Part shown: positions 1 to 8,476 of the stretch, in pieces
How the letters are laid out: each line of letters starts with the position of its first letter
How positions within the stretch are numbered: the first letter of the stretch is position 1
From: Acidobacteriota bacterium
GTDB lineage: Bacteria; Acidobacteriota; Thermoanaerobaculia; Thermoanaerobaculales; Sulfomarinibacteraceae
Reading direction: 5' to 3'
DNA length: 43,956 bases
Assembly (NCBI GenBank): GCA_013152925.1
Contig: JAADFK010000108.1
Span: 1-43,956 of the forward strand
Notes under the pieces: generated by a model
What the model was told of the DNA's origin: nothing
Databases searched by the model: none
What the model saw: the letters and a program-made list of their open reading frames with translations, nothing else
Program-made: the position numbers and the translations under genes

Positions 1-535
1 TTCCTCCCACCGGACGCCATGATCCCGAGCACGGATCTCTCGAGGCGCCGGAGCCACATTGTACTACCGGGCAGGCGGCTCGCGCGCGATCCCCTCCCGT
101 GCAGGGGGGATGGCATTGCCTCTCTCGGCCGGGAGATCCCTCCACTTCGCGGCGCTTCGCACCGCTCCGGTCGGGATGACGAGAAAGGATGGAGGCTCCG
201 GTCGGGATGACGAGAAAGGGAGGGGGCTCCGGTCGGGATGACGAGAAGAGACGGGGCTCCGGCCGGGATGGCGAGTGATTATTTTATTGGGATTTCGGCC
301 GGGATGTCAGCGGGAGAAGAAGGGGATGGGCACCAATAACGTCACGGAGCACCAGGCGCCCGAGGGGGCGAAGCTGGGAACGTGTTCCCGACGGGGGCTC
401 GCGTTCGGGGGGCTCACGCCGCCGCGCCGCCGGGCGCGGCCGGACGCCATCAACGACGGTCACCCGGCCAGGGCGGGACGACACATGGCCGGCCGCCGGG
501 GCGCGATGGATGGGGCTCCCGTACGGGAGGACATC
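1..535. other. Intergenic stretch without a convincing gene
   Basis: No reading frame here has codon use or sequence like a real protein; the open frames read through repeats. It holds the repeat element and short array listed separately, then two small perfect palindromes, GGGAACGTGTTCCC at 376-389 and CTCCCGTACGGGAG at 516-529. The second lies just past the stop of the S4-domain gene on the minus strand and could help end transcription, but it has no T-tract. Confidence 0.6.
91..275 (+). repeat. Repeat element with short tandem array (about 31-bp units)
   Basis: A complete copy of a repeat element occupies roughly 91-180 and contains GGGAGATCCCTCCACTTCGC. The half carrying GCTCCGGTCGGGATGAC is then repeated in tandem, with units beginning at 164, 195, 226 and 256 (periods 31, 31 and 30) and a decayed fifth trace near 292. 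The same element occurs in inverse orientation at 12456-12553, where the array unit is 41 bp. Units differ by a few bases and no spacers separate them, so this is not a CRISPR array. Confidence 0.75.
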
Positions 536-946
536 TCAGTCTCCGGGGTCCAGGCCTTCCTTGATCCTTCGCAGGAGGCGGCGCTCCTTCTTCTTGGGGG
601 CGCCGGCGCCGCGTGGGCGGCGGGGCGCCTTCACCATCTTCTGGAGCCGGCGCAGCTCCATCTCCTCGGGCGTGGGCGGCGGTGTCAGATCCTCGTAGAG
701 CTCGCGCGCCTGGGCCTTGGGGACGTGTTTGTCGGCCAGCTCGCGGACGACCACGATTCGGCGACGGCCCATGGGCAGGGTGATCCGGATCTCGTCGCCG
801 GGCCGGATCTTGCGTTGGGGCTTGGCCCGGACGCCGTTGATCTCCACCTTGCCGCCCTTGCAGGCCGTCTGGGCCTGGGAGCGGGTTTTGAAGAGGCAGG
901 CCACGTCCAGCCACACGTCGAGGCGGACGGGGGCCTCGTCGTTCAT
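536..946 (-). CDS. S4-domain RNA-binding protein (Hsp15/HslR-like)
   Basis: A 136-residue protein that probably binds structured RNA or the ribosome. The first 55 residues form an S4 domain: RLDVWLDVACLFKTRSQA, then a GGKVEINGVRAKP stretch and a GDEIRIT strand, the order seen in Hsp15-type proteins that rescue stalled 50S subunits. The tail (about residues 85-136) is rich in Lys, Arg and Pro and looks disordered and nucleic-acid binding. The start chosen is the ATG at 944-946. It overlaps the stop of ugd in an ATGA arrangement, so the two genes are probably co-transcribed and translationally coupled. The longer open frame upstream lies inside ugd and is not credible. The exact Hsp15 role is inferred; a generic S4-domain label is safer. 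Confidence 0.85.
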   Translation of the reverse strand: MNDEAPVRLDVWLDVACLFKTRSQAQTACKGGKVEINGVRAKPQRKIRPGDEIRITLPMGRRRIVVVRELADKHVPKAQARELYEDLTPPPTPEEMELRRLQKMVKAPRRPRGAGAPKKKERRLLRRIKEGLDPGD

Positions 947-2280
947 TCCGTGGCGCCCCGTGGCAGCTCGGCCGCGGCACGGCCCACGCAGTCGTAGGTG
1001 AAGCCCGCGGCACGCATGCGCTGCGGATCGTAGACGTTGCGAAGGTCGACCACGATCGGCCGGGCCAGCAGGCCCTTGATGCGCTCGAGGTCCAGGTAGC
1101 GGAACTGGTTCCACTCGGTGACGAGCACCAGGGCGTCGCCGCCCTCGGCCGTCTCGTAGGAGTCCTCACAGTAGACCACGGAATCGGGGAGTATCTCGCG
1201 GGCGTTGTCCATGGCGGCCGGATCGAAGGCACGGACCGTGGCACCGTCCTCCACCAGGGCACGGACGAGCGGAATCGAGGGTGACTCCCGCATGTCATCG
1301 GTTTCCGGTTTGAAAGCCAGGCCGAGGACGGCCACGGTCTTGCCCGACAGGTCCTCGCCCAGGGCCGCGCGGATCTTGCCGATGGAGCGGGCCTTGATCC
1401 GCTCGTTGACGCCGACAACGGTTTCGACGATCTCGAATGGCTGGCCGGCGTTCCGGGCGATGTCGGCCAGGGCCTGTGTGTCCTTGGGGAAACAGGAGCC
1501 GCCGTAACCGGGTCCGGGGTGGAGGAACTTGGGGCCGATGCGGCGGTCCAGGCCCATGCCCTTGGCCACGTGGTGCACGTCCGCGCCGAGGCGCTCGCAG
1601 AGGTCGGCTACCTCGTTGATGAAGGTGATCTTGGTGGCCAGGAAAGCGTTGGAAGCGTACTTGATCAGCTCGGAGCTCTCCACGTTGGTGATGACGAAGG
1701 GGGTCTCGATCAGGTAGAGCGGCGAGTAGATGTCCTTCATGATGGCGATGGCCTGGGGGTCGCGGGCGCCGATGACCACGCGGTCCGGGCGCATGAAGTC
1801 CTCGATGGCCGAGCCCTCGCGCAGGAACTCCGGGTTGGAAACCACCGAGAAGGAGCACTCGCCGTTCGTGACCTCGTTGATGGTCCTCTCGATCAGCTGG
1901 CCGGTGCCGATGGGAACCGTGGACTTGGTGACGATGACCTTGTAGCCGTTCATGTTCTCGCCGATGGTCCGCGCCACCTGGAGGACGTAGGTCAGGTCGG
2001 CAGAGCCGTCCTCCTTGGGAGGAGTTCCAACGGCGATGAAGATGACCAGCGCCTGCCGGACCGAGGCGGTGACATCAGTGGAAAAATGCAGCCGCCCGGC
2101 GGTGGTGTTCTTGGCCACGAGGGTATCGAGGCCCGGCTCGTAGATGGGGATCTCGCCCCGGTTGAGCATCTCGATTTTGCGCTCGTCTTTGTCCACGCAG
2201 GTGACGTCCATGCCGAAATCGGCCAGGCACGCCCCCGTGACCAGCCCCACGTAACCGGTTCCAACGACGCAGATATGCAT
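943..2280 (-). CDS. ugd: UDP-glucose 6-dehydrogenase
   Basis: This cytoplasmic enzyme oxidises UDP-glucose to UDP-glucuronate with two NAD+, supplying sugar acids for exopolysaccharide or other envelope glycans. At 445 residues it has normal family length. The N-terminus has the Rossmann motif GTGYVGLVTGACLADFG (about residues 7-23). The central domain has STVPIGTG and SNPEFLREGSA. The catalytic cysteine is Cys263 in GYGGSCFPKDT. The C-terminal UDP-binding domain has LGLAFKPETDDMRESPS. A GGAGG lies 6-7 nt before the ATG. It shares an ATGA junction with the downstream S4 gene. The divergent gene upstream is a diguanylate cyclase, consistent with but not proof of a link to exopolysaccharide control. 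Confidence 0.96.
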   Translation of the reverse strand: MHICVVGTGYVGLVTGACLADFGMDVTCVDKDERKIEMLNRGEIPIYEPGLDTLVAKNTTAGRLHFSTDVTASVRQALVIFIAVGTPPKEDGSADLTYVLQVARTIGENMNGYKVIVTKSTVPIGTGQLIERTINEVTNGECSFSVVSNPEFLREGSAIEDFMRPDRVVIGARDPQAIAIMKDIYSPLYLIETPFVITNVESSELIKYASNAFLATKITFINEVADLCERLGADVHHVAKGMGLDRRIGPKFLHPGPGYGGSCFPKDTQALADIARNAGQPFEIVETVVGVNERIKARSIGKIRAALGEDLSGKTVAVLGLAFKPETDDMRESPSIPLVRALVEDGATVRAFDPAAMDNAREILPDSVVYCEDSYETAEGGDALVLVTEWNQFRYLDLERIKGLLARPIVVDLRNVYDPQRMRAAGFTYDCVGRAAAELPRGATE

Positions 2281-2488
2281 GAAGAGCCTCCACAGAGCCC
2301 CGGCTCACCGTGGGAACAAGGCACGCCCTCCGGCCCGGGACCCGCGAATAGTACCAAAACACCTCCCCGGGGGAAGGTGGGCTCCAGCCCGAAGCGGCGG
2401 GCGCCTTCTTGAGGGGTTGCCCGTTCCGAAAGAAGGCAAACGCCGGCGCCGGAGGGCTCCGGTACCATGGATCCGTGGGGAGTGCAGG

Positions 2489-3694
2489 GTGAAACGCATC
2501 GATCCCGGAACGGGCGGTTGGACCAACGACCTGTTGGGACAGGAGTCGGCGGGTGTGTCCCGGCTCCGGTTCACGTCCTCCCTGGAGCGTGAATTCCGCA
2601 GGTTCCTCCACGGACAGACCGTGAGACAGGCCCGGATCGCGTTCGTCGTGGGAGTGGCCGTCTTTTTTCTCTTCGGGATGTTGGACGTGCTGTTGTTTCC
2701 CGACCTGGCGGCGGAGATGTGGCGCCTCCGATACCTCCTCGTCGGCCCGGTCCTGCTCCTCCTGCTGGCCGTCTCGTTCTCGCCGCTTGGAGAACGGTAC
2801 CTGTCGGAGCTCATCCTGGTGTCGATCTGGGCCGTCAGCGTGGGTGTCATCGGTTTCATGGCGATCACTGCGGCCCACGATCCGCAGCTGTATTGGGGCG
2901 GATTGATGTTGACCACGGTGGTCTCGTACGTCCTCTTCGGGTTCCGGCTCCCCCAGGCTGCCCTCACGGGCTGGGGCATCCTCGCACTCTACGTGGCCGG
3001 TGATCTTGGGCTCATCGGGAGCGGCAGGCTCCAGCTCCTCAACAACGTCGTGGGACTGGCCGCCACGAACATCCTGGGCATGATGGCGGCCTACATCATC
3101 GAGCGTCAGCACCGTAAGGTCTTTCTCCAGTCGTTGTTCCTGGAGCGGGAGAAGCGGGAGCTGGAAAAGGCCAACGCCAGGCTCAAGGAGCTCTCCTACG
3201 AGGACGCTCTCACCGGAATCGCCAACCGGCGTTTCTTCAACGAACGCCTCTCGGAGGAATGGGTCCGGGCCCTGCGGCACGGTTACCCCATGACACTCCT
3301 GATGCTCGACGTGGACCACTTCAAGGCCTATAACGATCGTGAGGGACACCAGGCAGGGGACGCGTGTCTCCAGGCCATGGGGATGCTGTTGAGCGGTTTC
3401 GCCAAGAGGCCGGGGGACCTGGTTGCCCGGTACGGTGGCGAGGAGTTCGTCGTGGTGCTCACCGGCACATCGGGCAGTGATGGCTGGAAGATGGCCGAGC
3501 AGATCCGCCGGGAGGTGATGGACCTGCGCATCCCGCATCCTGCCTCGCCGGAGGGGGAGACGATCACCGTCAGCGTGGGCGTGGCCAGCACGGTCCCGCG
3601 TCCGGAGGATTCACCCGAAGCCCTTGTGGCGGCGGCGGACCGCGCCCTCTACGCCGCCAAGGAGTCGGGGAGGAACCGGGTCGTCATGGCATGA
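2489..3694 (+). CDS. Membrane-bound diguanylate cyclase (GGDEF)
   Basis: This 401-residue protein makes cyclic di-GMP from two GTP. Residues about 50-205 hold five or six hydrophobic segments forming an integral membrane sensor of no recognised named type. A short coiled linker (FLEREKRELEKANARLKELS, about 217-236) leads into the GGDEF domain, which starts at DALTGIANRR. The active site is intact as GGEEF at 316-320, and the inhibitory RxxD site is present as RPGD at 307-310, five residues before it, so product inhibition is likely. I chose the GTG at 2489, preceded by GGGGAG, over the longer frame, which runs back into ugd and reads as low-complexity basic sequence. A possible -10 (TACCAT, 2463-2468) lies just upstream. 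The signal it senses is unknown. Confidence 0.93.
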   Translation: MKRIDPGTGGWTNDLLGQESAGVSRLRFTSSLEREFRRFLHGQTVRQARIAFVVGVAVFFLFGMLDVLLFPDLAAEMWRLRYLLVGPVLLLLLAVSFSPLGERYLSELILVSIWAVSVGVIGFMAITAAHDPQLYWGGLMLTTVVSYVLFGFRLPQAALTGWGILALYVAGDLGLIGSGRLQLLNNVVGLAATNILGMMAAYIIERQHRKVFLQSLFLEREKRELEKANARLKELSYEDALTGIANRRFFNERLSEEWVRALRHGYPMTLLMLDVDHFKAYNDREGHQAGDACLQAMGMLLSGFAKRPGDLVARYGGEEFVVVLTGTSGSDGWKMAEQIRREVMDLRIPHPASPEGETITVSVGVASTVPRPEDSPEALVAAADRALYAAKESGRNRVVMA

Positions 3695-3720
3695 AGGACC
3701 GGCCGCCGTCCAGGCGGCGG

Positions 3721-3744
3721 CGATACCATCCATCCCTGGTATCG
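3721..3744. promoter_or_regulatory. Palindrome overlapping the adenine deaminase promoter
   Basis: CGATACCA (3721-3728) and TGGTATCG (3737-3744) form a perfect 8-bp inverted repeat around an 8-nt spacer. The right arm contains TGGTATCGT, which resembles an extended -10 box, and the adenine deaminase ATG is 26 nt beyond the palindrome behind a good Shine-Dalgarno. This layout suits an operator. A short terminator hairpin for the upstream gene is the alternative, but only three T residues follow. Confidence 0.4.
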
Positions 3745-3770
3745 TTTCCCGGCGAAGGGAGGGGCCTGAG

Positions 3771-5483
3771 ATGGACCGTCAACGTTTTCTGGCCGTGGCG
3801 CGCGGGGAGGAGCCCGCCGATCTGTTGATCACCGGCGGCCGCGTGGTGGAGGTGTTCACGGGGGAGATCCTCGAGCTCGACGTGGCAGTCGCCGGCGGGA
3901 GGATCGCCGGGCTCGGGTCTGGCCGGGAGGGGATGGAAACCCTGGACGCCGGGGGGGCCTTCGTGGTGCCGGGGCTGATCGATCCTCACGTGCACCTGGA
4001 GAGCAGCCTGGTGACGCCGCTGGAGTTCGCCCGCGCCGTCGTCCCCAGGGGGACCACGGCGGTGGTCTGCGATCCCCACGAGCTGGCCAACGTGGCGGGG
4101 TTGGATGGCATCCGGTGGCTGTTGGAGGCCTCGGAGGGGCTCCCATTGACGGTATACGTCAATGCCCCTTCCTGCGTGCCGGCGACCCACCTGGCCACGG
4201 CCGGGGCCGAGCTCTCCGCGGGGGACCTGGCGCCGCTGCTGGCCCACCCCAGGGTCCTGGGGCTGGCCGAGGTCATGAACGTCCCGGGCACGGTGCTGGG
4301 CGATCCCGGTGTCTGGGCCAAGCTCGAGGCCTTCCGGGGCCGGCCCGTCGACGGGCACGCCCCCGGGCTTGCCGGGCCGTGGCTGGACGCCTACGTGGCC
4401 TCGGGTCCCGCCACCGACCACGAGTGCATGACCGCCGGCGAGGCGCGGGAGAAGCTGCGGCGTGGGATGCGTGTGTTTCTTCGGCAGGGAACGGCCGCAC
4501 GCAACCTCGTGGACCTTCTGCCGGCGGTCGATGCATGGACGGCACCCCGCTGCGCCTTCTGCACGGACGACCGCCACCCCCACGACCTGCTGGACGAAGG
4601 GCACATGGATCATCTGGTTCGCCTCGCCGTGGCCAGCGGCTTGAAACCGGAGCTGGCGATCCGGCTGGCCAGCCTCGGAGCGGCCGAGCCCTACGGTCTC
4701 ACGCAGCGCGGTGCGGTGGCACCCGGGCGGCGGGCGGATCTGGTCCTGACCCGCAGCCTGGAGGAGCTCCGCGCCGAGGTCGTCCTCTCGGCCGGGCGCG
4801 TGGTGGGTCGTGACGGCCGGCCGGCCGGGGCCTGGCTGGAGCCCGAAGCCGATGCCTCGGCCGTCCGCGGACGGATGCGTGTGGACCTTGAATCCCTCGA
4901 TCTCGGGGTACCGGCGGCCGGCGAGGTGCGGGTCATCGGCATCGTACCGGGCCAGCTCCTCACGGAGGATCGTCCCGCGGAGCTTCCCGAGACCTCCGGG
5001 CGCCTGCTGGCCGACCCGTCGCGGGACATCGCCAAGCTGGCCGTCATCGAACGGCACCGCGGGAGCGGGCGGGTGGGCCTCGGCTTCGTCCAGGGCCTGG
5101 GCTTCGGCTCGGGCGCCGTGGCCGGAACGGTGGCCCACGACCACCACAACCTGATGGTCGCCGGGATGGACGATCGCAGCATGACGACGGCGGCCCGGGC
5201 GGTGGCCGAGGCCGGCGGGGGACTTGCCGTGGCTGCGGGCGGCCGGGTCGCGGCGCTCTTGCCCCTGCCCATTGCCGGCCTGATCTCGGACCGGCCCCTG
5301 GAGGAGGTGCGGAACGGCCTGGACGCGTTGACGGCGGCCTTCCACGAGCTGGGCGGCTCGGGGGATCCCTTCATGATGCTGAGCTTCCTGGGCCTCGAGG
5401 TGATCCCCGCCCTCAAGCTGACCGACCGTGGCCTTGTTGACGTGGAGCGTTTCGAGGTCGTTCCACTTCGGGTCACGCCATGA
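3771..5483 (+). CDS. ade: Adenine deaminase
   Basis: This enzyme deaminates adenine to hypoxanthine in purine salvage or catabolism, and belongs to the metal-dependent amidohydrolase superfamily. At 570 residues it matches the family length. An N-terminal composite beta domain (LLITGGRVVEVFTGEILELDVAV) leads to the metal site DPHVHLESS at 71-79 (His73, His75). Further family signatures are VVCDPHELANVAG, DGHAPGL and, near the C-terminus, VAHDHHNLMVAG. The ATG at 3771 follows GGGAGGGG with about 7 nt spacing; the longer frame runs back into the cyclase gene. A transporter and a pyrimidine-nucleoside phosphorylase elsewhere in the window could belong to the same salvage capacity, though they are not co-operonic. 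Confidence 0.95.
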   Translation: MDRQRFLAVARGEEPADLLITGGRVVEVFTGEILELDVAVAGGRIAGLGSGREGMETLDAGGAFVVPGLIDPHVHLESSLVTPLEFARAVVPRGTTAVVCDPHELANVAGLDGIRWLLEASEGLPLTVYVNAPSCVPATHLATAGAELSAGDLAPLLAHPRVLGLAEVMNVPGTVLGDPGVWAKLEAFRGRPVDGHAPGLAGPWLDAYVASGPATDHECMTAGEAREKLRRGMRVFLRQGTAARNLVDLLPAVDAWTAPRCAFCTDDRHPHDLLDEGHMDHLVRLAVASGLKPELAIRLASLGAAEPYGLTQRGAVAPGRRADLVLTRSLEELRAEVVLSAGRVVGRDGRPAGAWLEPEADASAVRGRMRVDLESLDLGVPAAGEVRVIGIVPGQLLTEDRPAELPETSGRLLADPSRDIAKLAVIERHRGSGRVGLGFVQGLGFGSGAVAGTVAHDHHNLMVAGMDDRSMTTAARAVAEAGGGLAVAAGGRVAALLPLPIAGLISDRPLEEVRNGLDALTAAFHELGGSGDPFMMLSFLGLEVIPALKLTDRGLVDVERFEVVPLRVTP

Positions 5484-5582
5484 GTCATGAGTCTGGATTG
5501 ACAGGAGTTTGACACGCTGCAGCAGGTGAGCCCTTTCCGCGGCATTGTTCCAGCCTTATAGTGGAATCAGGAAGGGTTGATC

Positions 5583-6281
5583 ATGCTGGAGATCCTGATC
5601 ACAGGACTCGACGAGCAGCTCGCCGCTCCCCTGGCGGGGGCGCTTGAGATGCGGAGCTACGCCGTCCGGTGCGAGACGTGGGAAGACGCCGTGCTGGACA
5701 CCCTCGAAAGGATCCCGTTCCGGGCCATCGTCTCCAGGTACCCGCTGCCGGGGGCCGGGTTCGGCATCCTGCTCAGCGCCGTGCGCTCGCGGGCCTCGGC
5801 CTCCCGGAATACGGGCCTGATGTTGGTCGCGCCGGGCTCCGACCTGGAGGCAGCGCGCGGGCTGATCGGGCGTGGGGTCAACCGCGTGGTGTGCGAGACC
5901 GACTCCATCGAGACCATTCTGACGGGCCTCCACGAGCTGCTGACGGCTCCGCCGCGCGTTCCCTTCGTCGCGCCCACGAGGATCTCCCTGGAGTTCGGCG
6001 GCGAGGCCGTCAGCGTGCTCTGCCAGACGGAGAATCTTTCGGCCTCGGGGATGCTGGTTCGTGGATGTACCAACTGCCGGCCAGGGATGCGGGTGAGCTT
6101 CCAGCTCCAGCTGGGCGCCGAGGAGGAGCCGCTGGAGGGCATGGCGGAGATCGCCAGGACGACGAACCCCGAACGGGAGGGCCTCCGTGGCTTTGGGGCG
6201 CGGTTCATCGGCCTTTCCGAAGCGGACCGGGAACGGTTGCAGGCGTGGCTGGAGCGGGCCTCCGAGCCCATCGCCAGCTAG
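5583..6281 (+). CDS. Pseudo-receiver plus PilZ domain protein
   Basis: A 232-residue cytoplasmic protein. Residues 1-120 have the alternating strand/helix layout of a response-regulator receiver, starting MLEILITG, but the usual phospho-acceptor Asp is replaced: the strand reads RAIVSRYPLPG with Ser51 at that place. It is therefore probably a pseudo-receiver. Residues about 125-228 resemble PilZ, with NLSASG (151-156) matching the D/NxSxxG motif. The preceding arginine motif is incomplete (PRVPFVAPTR instead of a clear RxxxR), so c-di-GMP binding is uncertain. The ATG at 5583 has GAAGGG 6 nt upstream; a TTG at 5577 is an alternative. A possible -10, TATAGT, lies at 5557-5562. It stands alone in its transcription unit. 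Confidence 0.8.
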   Translation: MLEILITGLDEQLAAPLAGALEMRSYAVRCETWEDAVLDTLERIPFRAIVSRYPLPGAGFGILLSAVRSRASASRNTGLMLVAPGSDLEAARGLIGRGVNRVVCETDSIETILTGLHELLTAPPRVPFVAPTRISLEFGGEAVSVLCQTENLSASGMLVRGCTNCRPGMRVSFQLQLGAEEEPLEGMAEIARTTNPEREGLRGFGARFIGLSEADRERLQAWLERASEPIAS

Positions 6282-6444
6282 CTTCCGCCCGGAGCGCTTT
6301 CTTGCAATCTCCGCGTCAGCCTGCGGATTCCACCGTGCGGCGTGCGGGAGCATACCTTCGCGTGGATCCTTGCCATCCTTGATCATGCAAGAAACCGCTC
6401 GTTTGCCTCGGGGACCAGCCAGCCCGCTCCCATCCGGGAGCGAA

Positions 6445-6462
6445 TCCGGGCCTCGGCCCGGA
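6445..6462 (-). terminator. Possible terminator after selA
   Basis: TCCGGGC and GCCCGGA pair perfectly around a 4-nt loop, 7 nt past the selA stop codon. On the minus strand the sequence after the hairpin begins TTCGC and lacks a real T-tract, so intrinsic termination is only possible. A 9-bp inverted repeat (TTTCTTGCA at 6298-6306 and TGCAAGAAA at 6386-6394) lies further downstream. Confidence 0.35.
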
Positions 6463-6469
6463 ACACGCT

Positions 6470-7852
6470 CTACGAGCTCGCGTGAGCCGTTTCCGCGACG
6501 GCCTCGAGTATGGCGGATTCCAGGGCCCGGTCCCGGTCCGGCGGGATGGTCCGGAGGTCGAGGACCACACGGTCCCCGTCGCGAACCGCGATGACCGGCG
6601 GGCGCACGCGCCGGAGCGCCGCCGCCAGGGAGTTGCCGCCGGCGAGGCGGAGCCCGTGGCCGGGAACGGTGGCCCCGGGAGTCGTTCCGCCGCCAAGGGC
6701 CCCTTTCGTGGGCGTGGTCTCCGCATCGAGGCCAGCCGCACGGAGGCGCCGGGCGAGACGCCGGGCCCGCCGGCGCAGCTCCTCCAGGGAGCTGCCCAGC
6801 ATGGCATACAGCGGGATTTCTTCCAGACGTTCCTCGTGGTGAGCGGCCAGGATCCGCTCCATGTGGACGAGGGCGGTCTTGTCCGGGCGGAGCGCGCGGA
6901 ACAGGGAATGCCGGCCCATGGGCTCGACCCACTGCGCACCGCCGACGGCAATGCCCGCCTGGGGCCCTCCGAGCAGCTTGTCCCCGGAGAAGCACACGAT
7001 GTCGGCACCGTGGGACAGGATCTCTCCGACGGTCGGCTCATGGGGCAGGCTCCATCGCCTGAGGTCGTGCACGGCGCCGGAGCCCTGGTCCACCAGGAGC
7101 GGCAATCCGTTCTCGTGGGCGAGGTCCGCCAGCTCCCGGATCTGGGGCTCGGCGGTGAACCCCTCCATGCGGAAGTTGGAGCGGTGGGCCACGAGGATGG
7201 CGGCGGTGTTTTCCCCGATGGCCCGGGCATAGTCGTGCAGGTGGGTCCGGTTGGTGCAGCCGACCTCGACCATGCGGGCACCGGAGGCCGCCATGATGTC
7301 GGGAAGCCGGAAGGAGCCGCCGATCTCGATCAGCTGTCCCCGGGAAACGATCACCTCGCGTCCCGCGGCGTGGACCGTCAGCATCAGCAGGACGGCGGCG
7401 GCGTTGTTGTTGACCATGACGCCGGCCTCCGCGCCGAAGGTCTCCGCGAGCCGGCGCCGAATGGGATCGAGGCGCTGGCCCCGCCGCCCGTCCTTGAGGT
7501 CGTACTCCAGGGCCAGGTAGCCCTCGAGGCCCGCCGGCACGGTCTTGCCCATGGGCGCCCTTCCCAGGTTCGTGTGGAGGAGAACGCCGGTGCCGTTGAG
7601 GACCTCGGCGTAGGGCCGTCTCCACACGGCTTCGAGTTGGCTGTCGATGAGGTCGGGCAGGGCGTCTGCGAGGGCCTTGATCTGGACTTCATCCACGATC
7701 TCCCCGTTCCGGATCCGGGCGCGCAGGTTGGAGAGCTCCCGTTGGCAGGCGGCCACGACCGTCCTGTGGCCGTGCCGCTCCACGGCCCCGGCCAGTCGGG
7801 GGCTTTCCAGGAGCTGATGCACGGCGGGGAGCTGACGGTACAATGTGCCCAT
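6470..7852 (-). CDS. selA: L-seryl-tRNA(Sec) selenium transferase
   Basis: This PLP enzyme converts seryl-tRNA(Sec) to selenocysteinyl-tRNA(Sec) using selenophosphate. The 460-residue product has bacterial SelA length and starts with the typical LYRQLPAVHQLL. Core motifs include NGTGVLLHTNLGRAP, VNNNAAAVLL and GTSL-type strands around the PLP site. The PLP lysine is Lys292 in FSGDKLLGGPQAG. The GGTTPGATVPGHGL segment is also typical. The ATG at 7852 has no Shine-Dalgarno, but TACAAT (7859-7864 on the minus strand) ends 6 nt before it, suggesting a leaderless transcript. selB, selD, selC and a selenoprotein are not visible in the window, so the pathway must be completed elsewhere. The longer frame upstream overlaps the divergent gene and is not used. 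Confidence 0.95.
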   Translation of the reverse strand: MGTLYRQLPAVHQLLESPRLAGAVERHGHRTVVAACQRELSNLRARIRNGEIVDEVQIKALADALPDLIDSQLEAVWRRPYAEVLNGTGVLLHTNLGRAPMGKTVPAGLEGYLALEYDLKDGRRGQRLDPIRRRLAETFGAEAGVMVNNNAAAVLLMLTVHAAGREVIVSRGQLIEIGGSFRLPDIMAASGARMVEVGCTNRTHLHDYARAIGENTAAILVAHRSNFRMEGFTAEPQIRELADLAHENGLPLLVDQGSGAVHDLRRWSLPHEPTVGEILSHGADIVCFSGDKLLGGPQAGIAVGGAQWVEPMGRHSLFRALRPDKTALVHMERILAAHHEERLEEIPLYAMLGSSLEELRRRARRLARRLRAAGLDAETTPTKGALGGGTTPGATVPGHGLRLAGGNSLAAALRRVRPPVIAVRDGDRVVLDLRTIPPDRDRALESAILEAVAETAHASS

Positions 7853-7858
7853 GGCGAT

Positions 7859-7864
7859 ATTGTA
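7859..7864 (-). promoter_or_regulatory. -10-like box for leaderless selA
   Basis: TACAAT on the minus strand ends 6 nt before the selA ATG. A transcript starting about 7 nt after this box would begin at the start codon. No clear -35 is seen. Confidence 0.45.
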
Positions 7865-7927
7865 TCCTGACACCTCGATTCCGTCGGAGTGGATCACCGG
7901 CCGTACCGGAGGGGGAGGCTCGAAAGG

Positions 7928-8476
7928 ATGAGAGTGGCAGCCAAGGTGGCGCAGCTCGAGGGGGAGCTCCAGGAGCTGATCCTCGAGTGGGAACGCTTCT
8001 TCTCGGGGGATCGCCGGCAACCTCCCCAGCTCGAACGTGAACGCCTGGCGCGGAAGATCCGGACACTGGCCGAGCATGGCGCCAGGAACCGCTCTGTCCA
8101 GTTCCGTTTCGAGCAGCTCCAGCATCGTTTTGCCATTTACAACGGACTGTGGGAGCGCCAGCTTCGGGAACGGGAGGAGGGCCGCAGGGCCGGCACCGTG
8201 CGCAAGATCCAGCGAACGCCTCCAAACGCTGCACCGGCGGCCGCCGTAAACCGGGGTGGAAATGGCGCCGTGCTCTACGACCGGTACGTGGCGGCCCGGC
8301 AGGCCCTCGGGCAGGAGGTCAAGCTGGCCAAGGAACAGTTCGAGGTACAGCTGGAACGGCAGCGCCGCGTGGCGGAATCCAAGCTTGGAGGGCCCGTGTC
8401 CTTTGACATCGTGGTCGACGGCACGAAGGTGAAGATCGCCGCCAGAGCGGCGAAGGGGAGGCAAGGTGGACGTTGA
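7928..8476 (+). CDS. Conserved hypothetical protein, MXAN_5187 C-terminal-like
   Basis: A 182-residue soluble, strongly charged protein without signal peptide or membrane segment. The first half is helical and probably coiled coil (AKVAQLEGELQELILEWERF, then LERERLARKIRTLAEHGARN and FRFEQLQHRFAIYNGLWERQ). A low-complexity linker follows, then a C-terminal block with LYDRYVAARQALGQEV and a final strand pair FDIVVDGTKVKIAARA. From memory this resembles the family named after the C-terminal domain of myxobacterial MXAN_5187, whose biochemical role is unknown. The ATG at 7928 has GGGGGAGG 9 nt upstream; an in-frame ATG at 7889 lacks one. It overlaps the next gene by 11 nt if that gene uses its GTG start, so the two are probably co-expressed. 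Confidence 0.7.
   Translation: MRVAAKVAQLEGELQELILEWERFFSGDRRQPPQLERERLARKIRTLAEHGARNRSVQFRFEQLQHRFAIYNGLWERQLREREEGRRAGTVRKIQRTPPNAAPAAAVNRGGNGAVLYDRYVAARQALGQEVKLAKEQFEVQLERQRRVAESKLGGPVSFDIVVDGTKVKIAARAAKGRQGGR

Noticed and set aside
5498-5514. Two TTGACA hexamers before the PilZ gene as -35 boxes
   Set aside because: No -10 box lies 16-19 nt downstream of either; the only good -10 (TATAGT at 5557) is over 40 nt away.
6282-6469. selC (tRNA-Sec) next to selA
   Set aside because: No acceptor stem, T-loop consensus or CCA end is visible on either strand in this gap.
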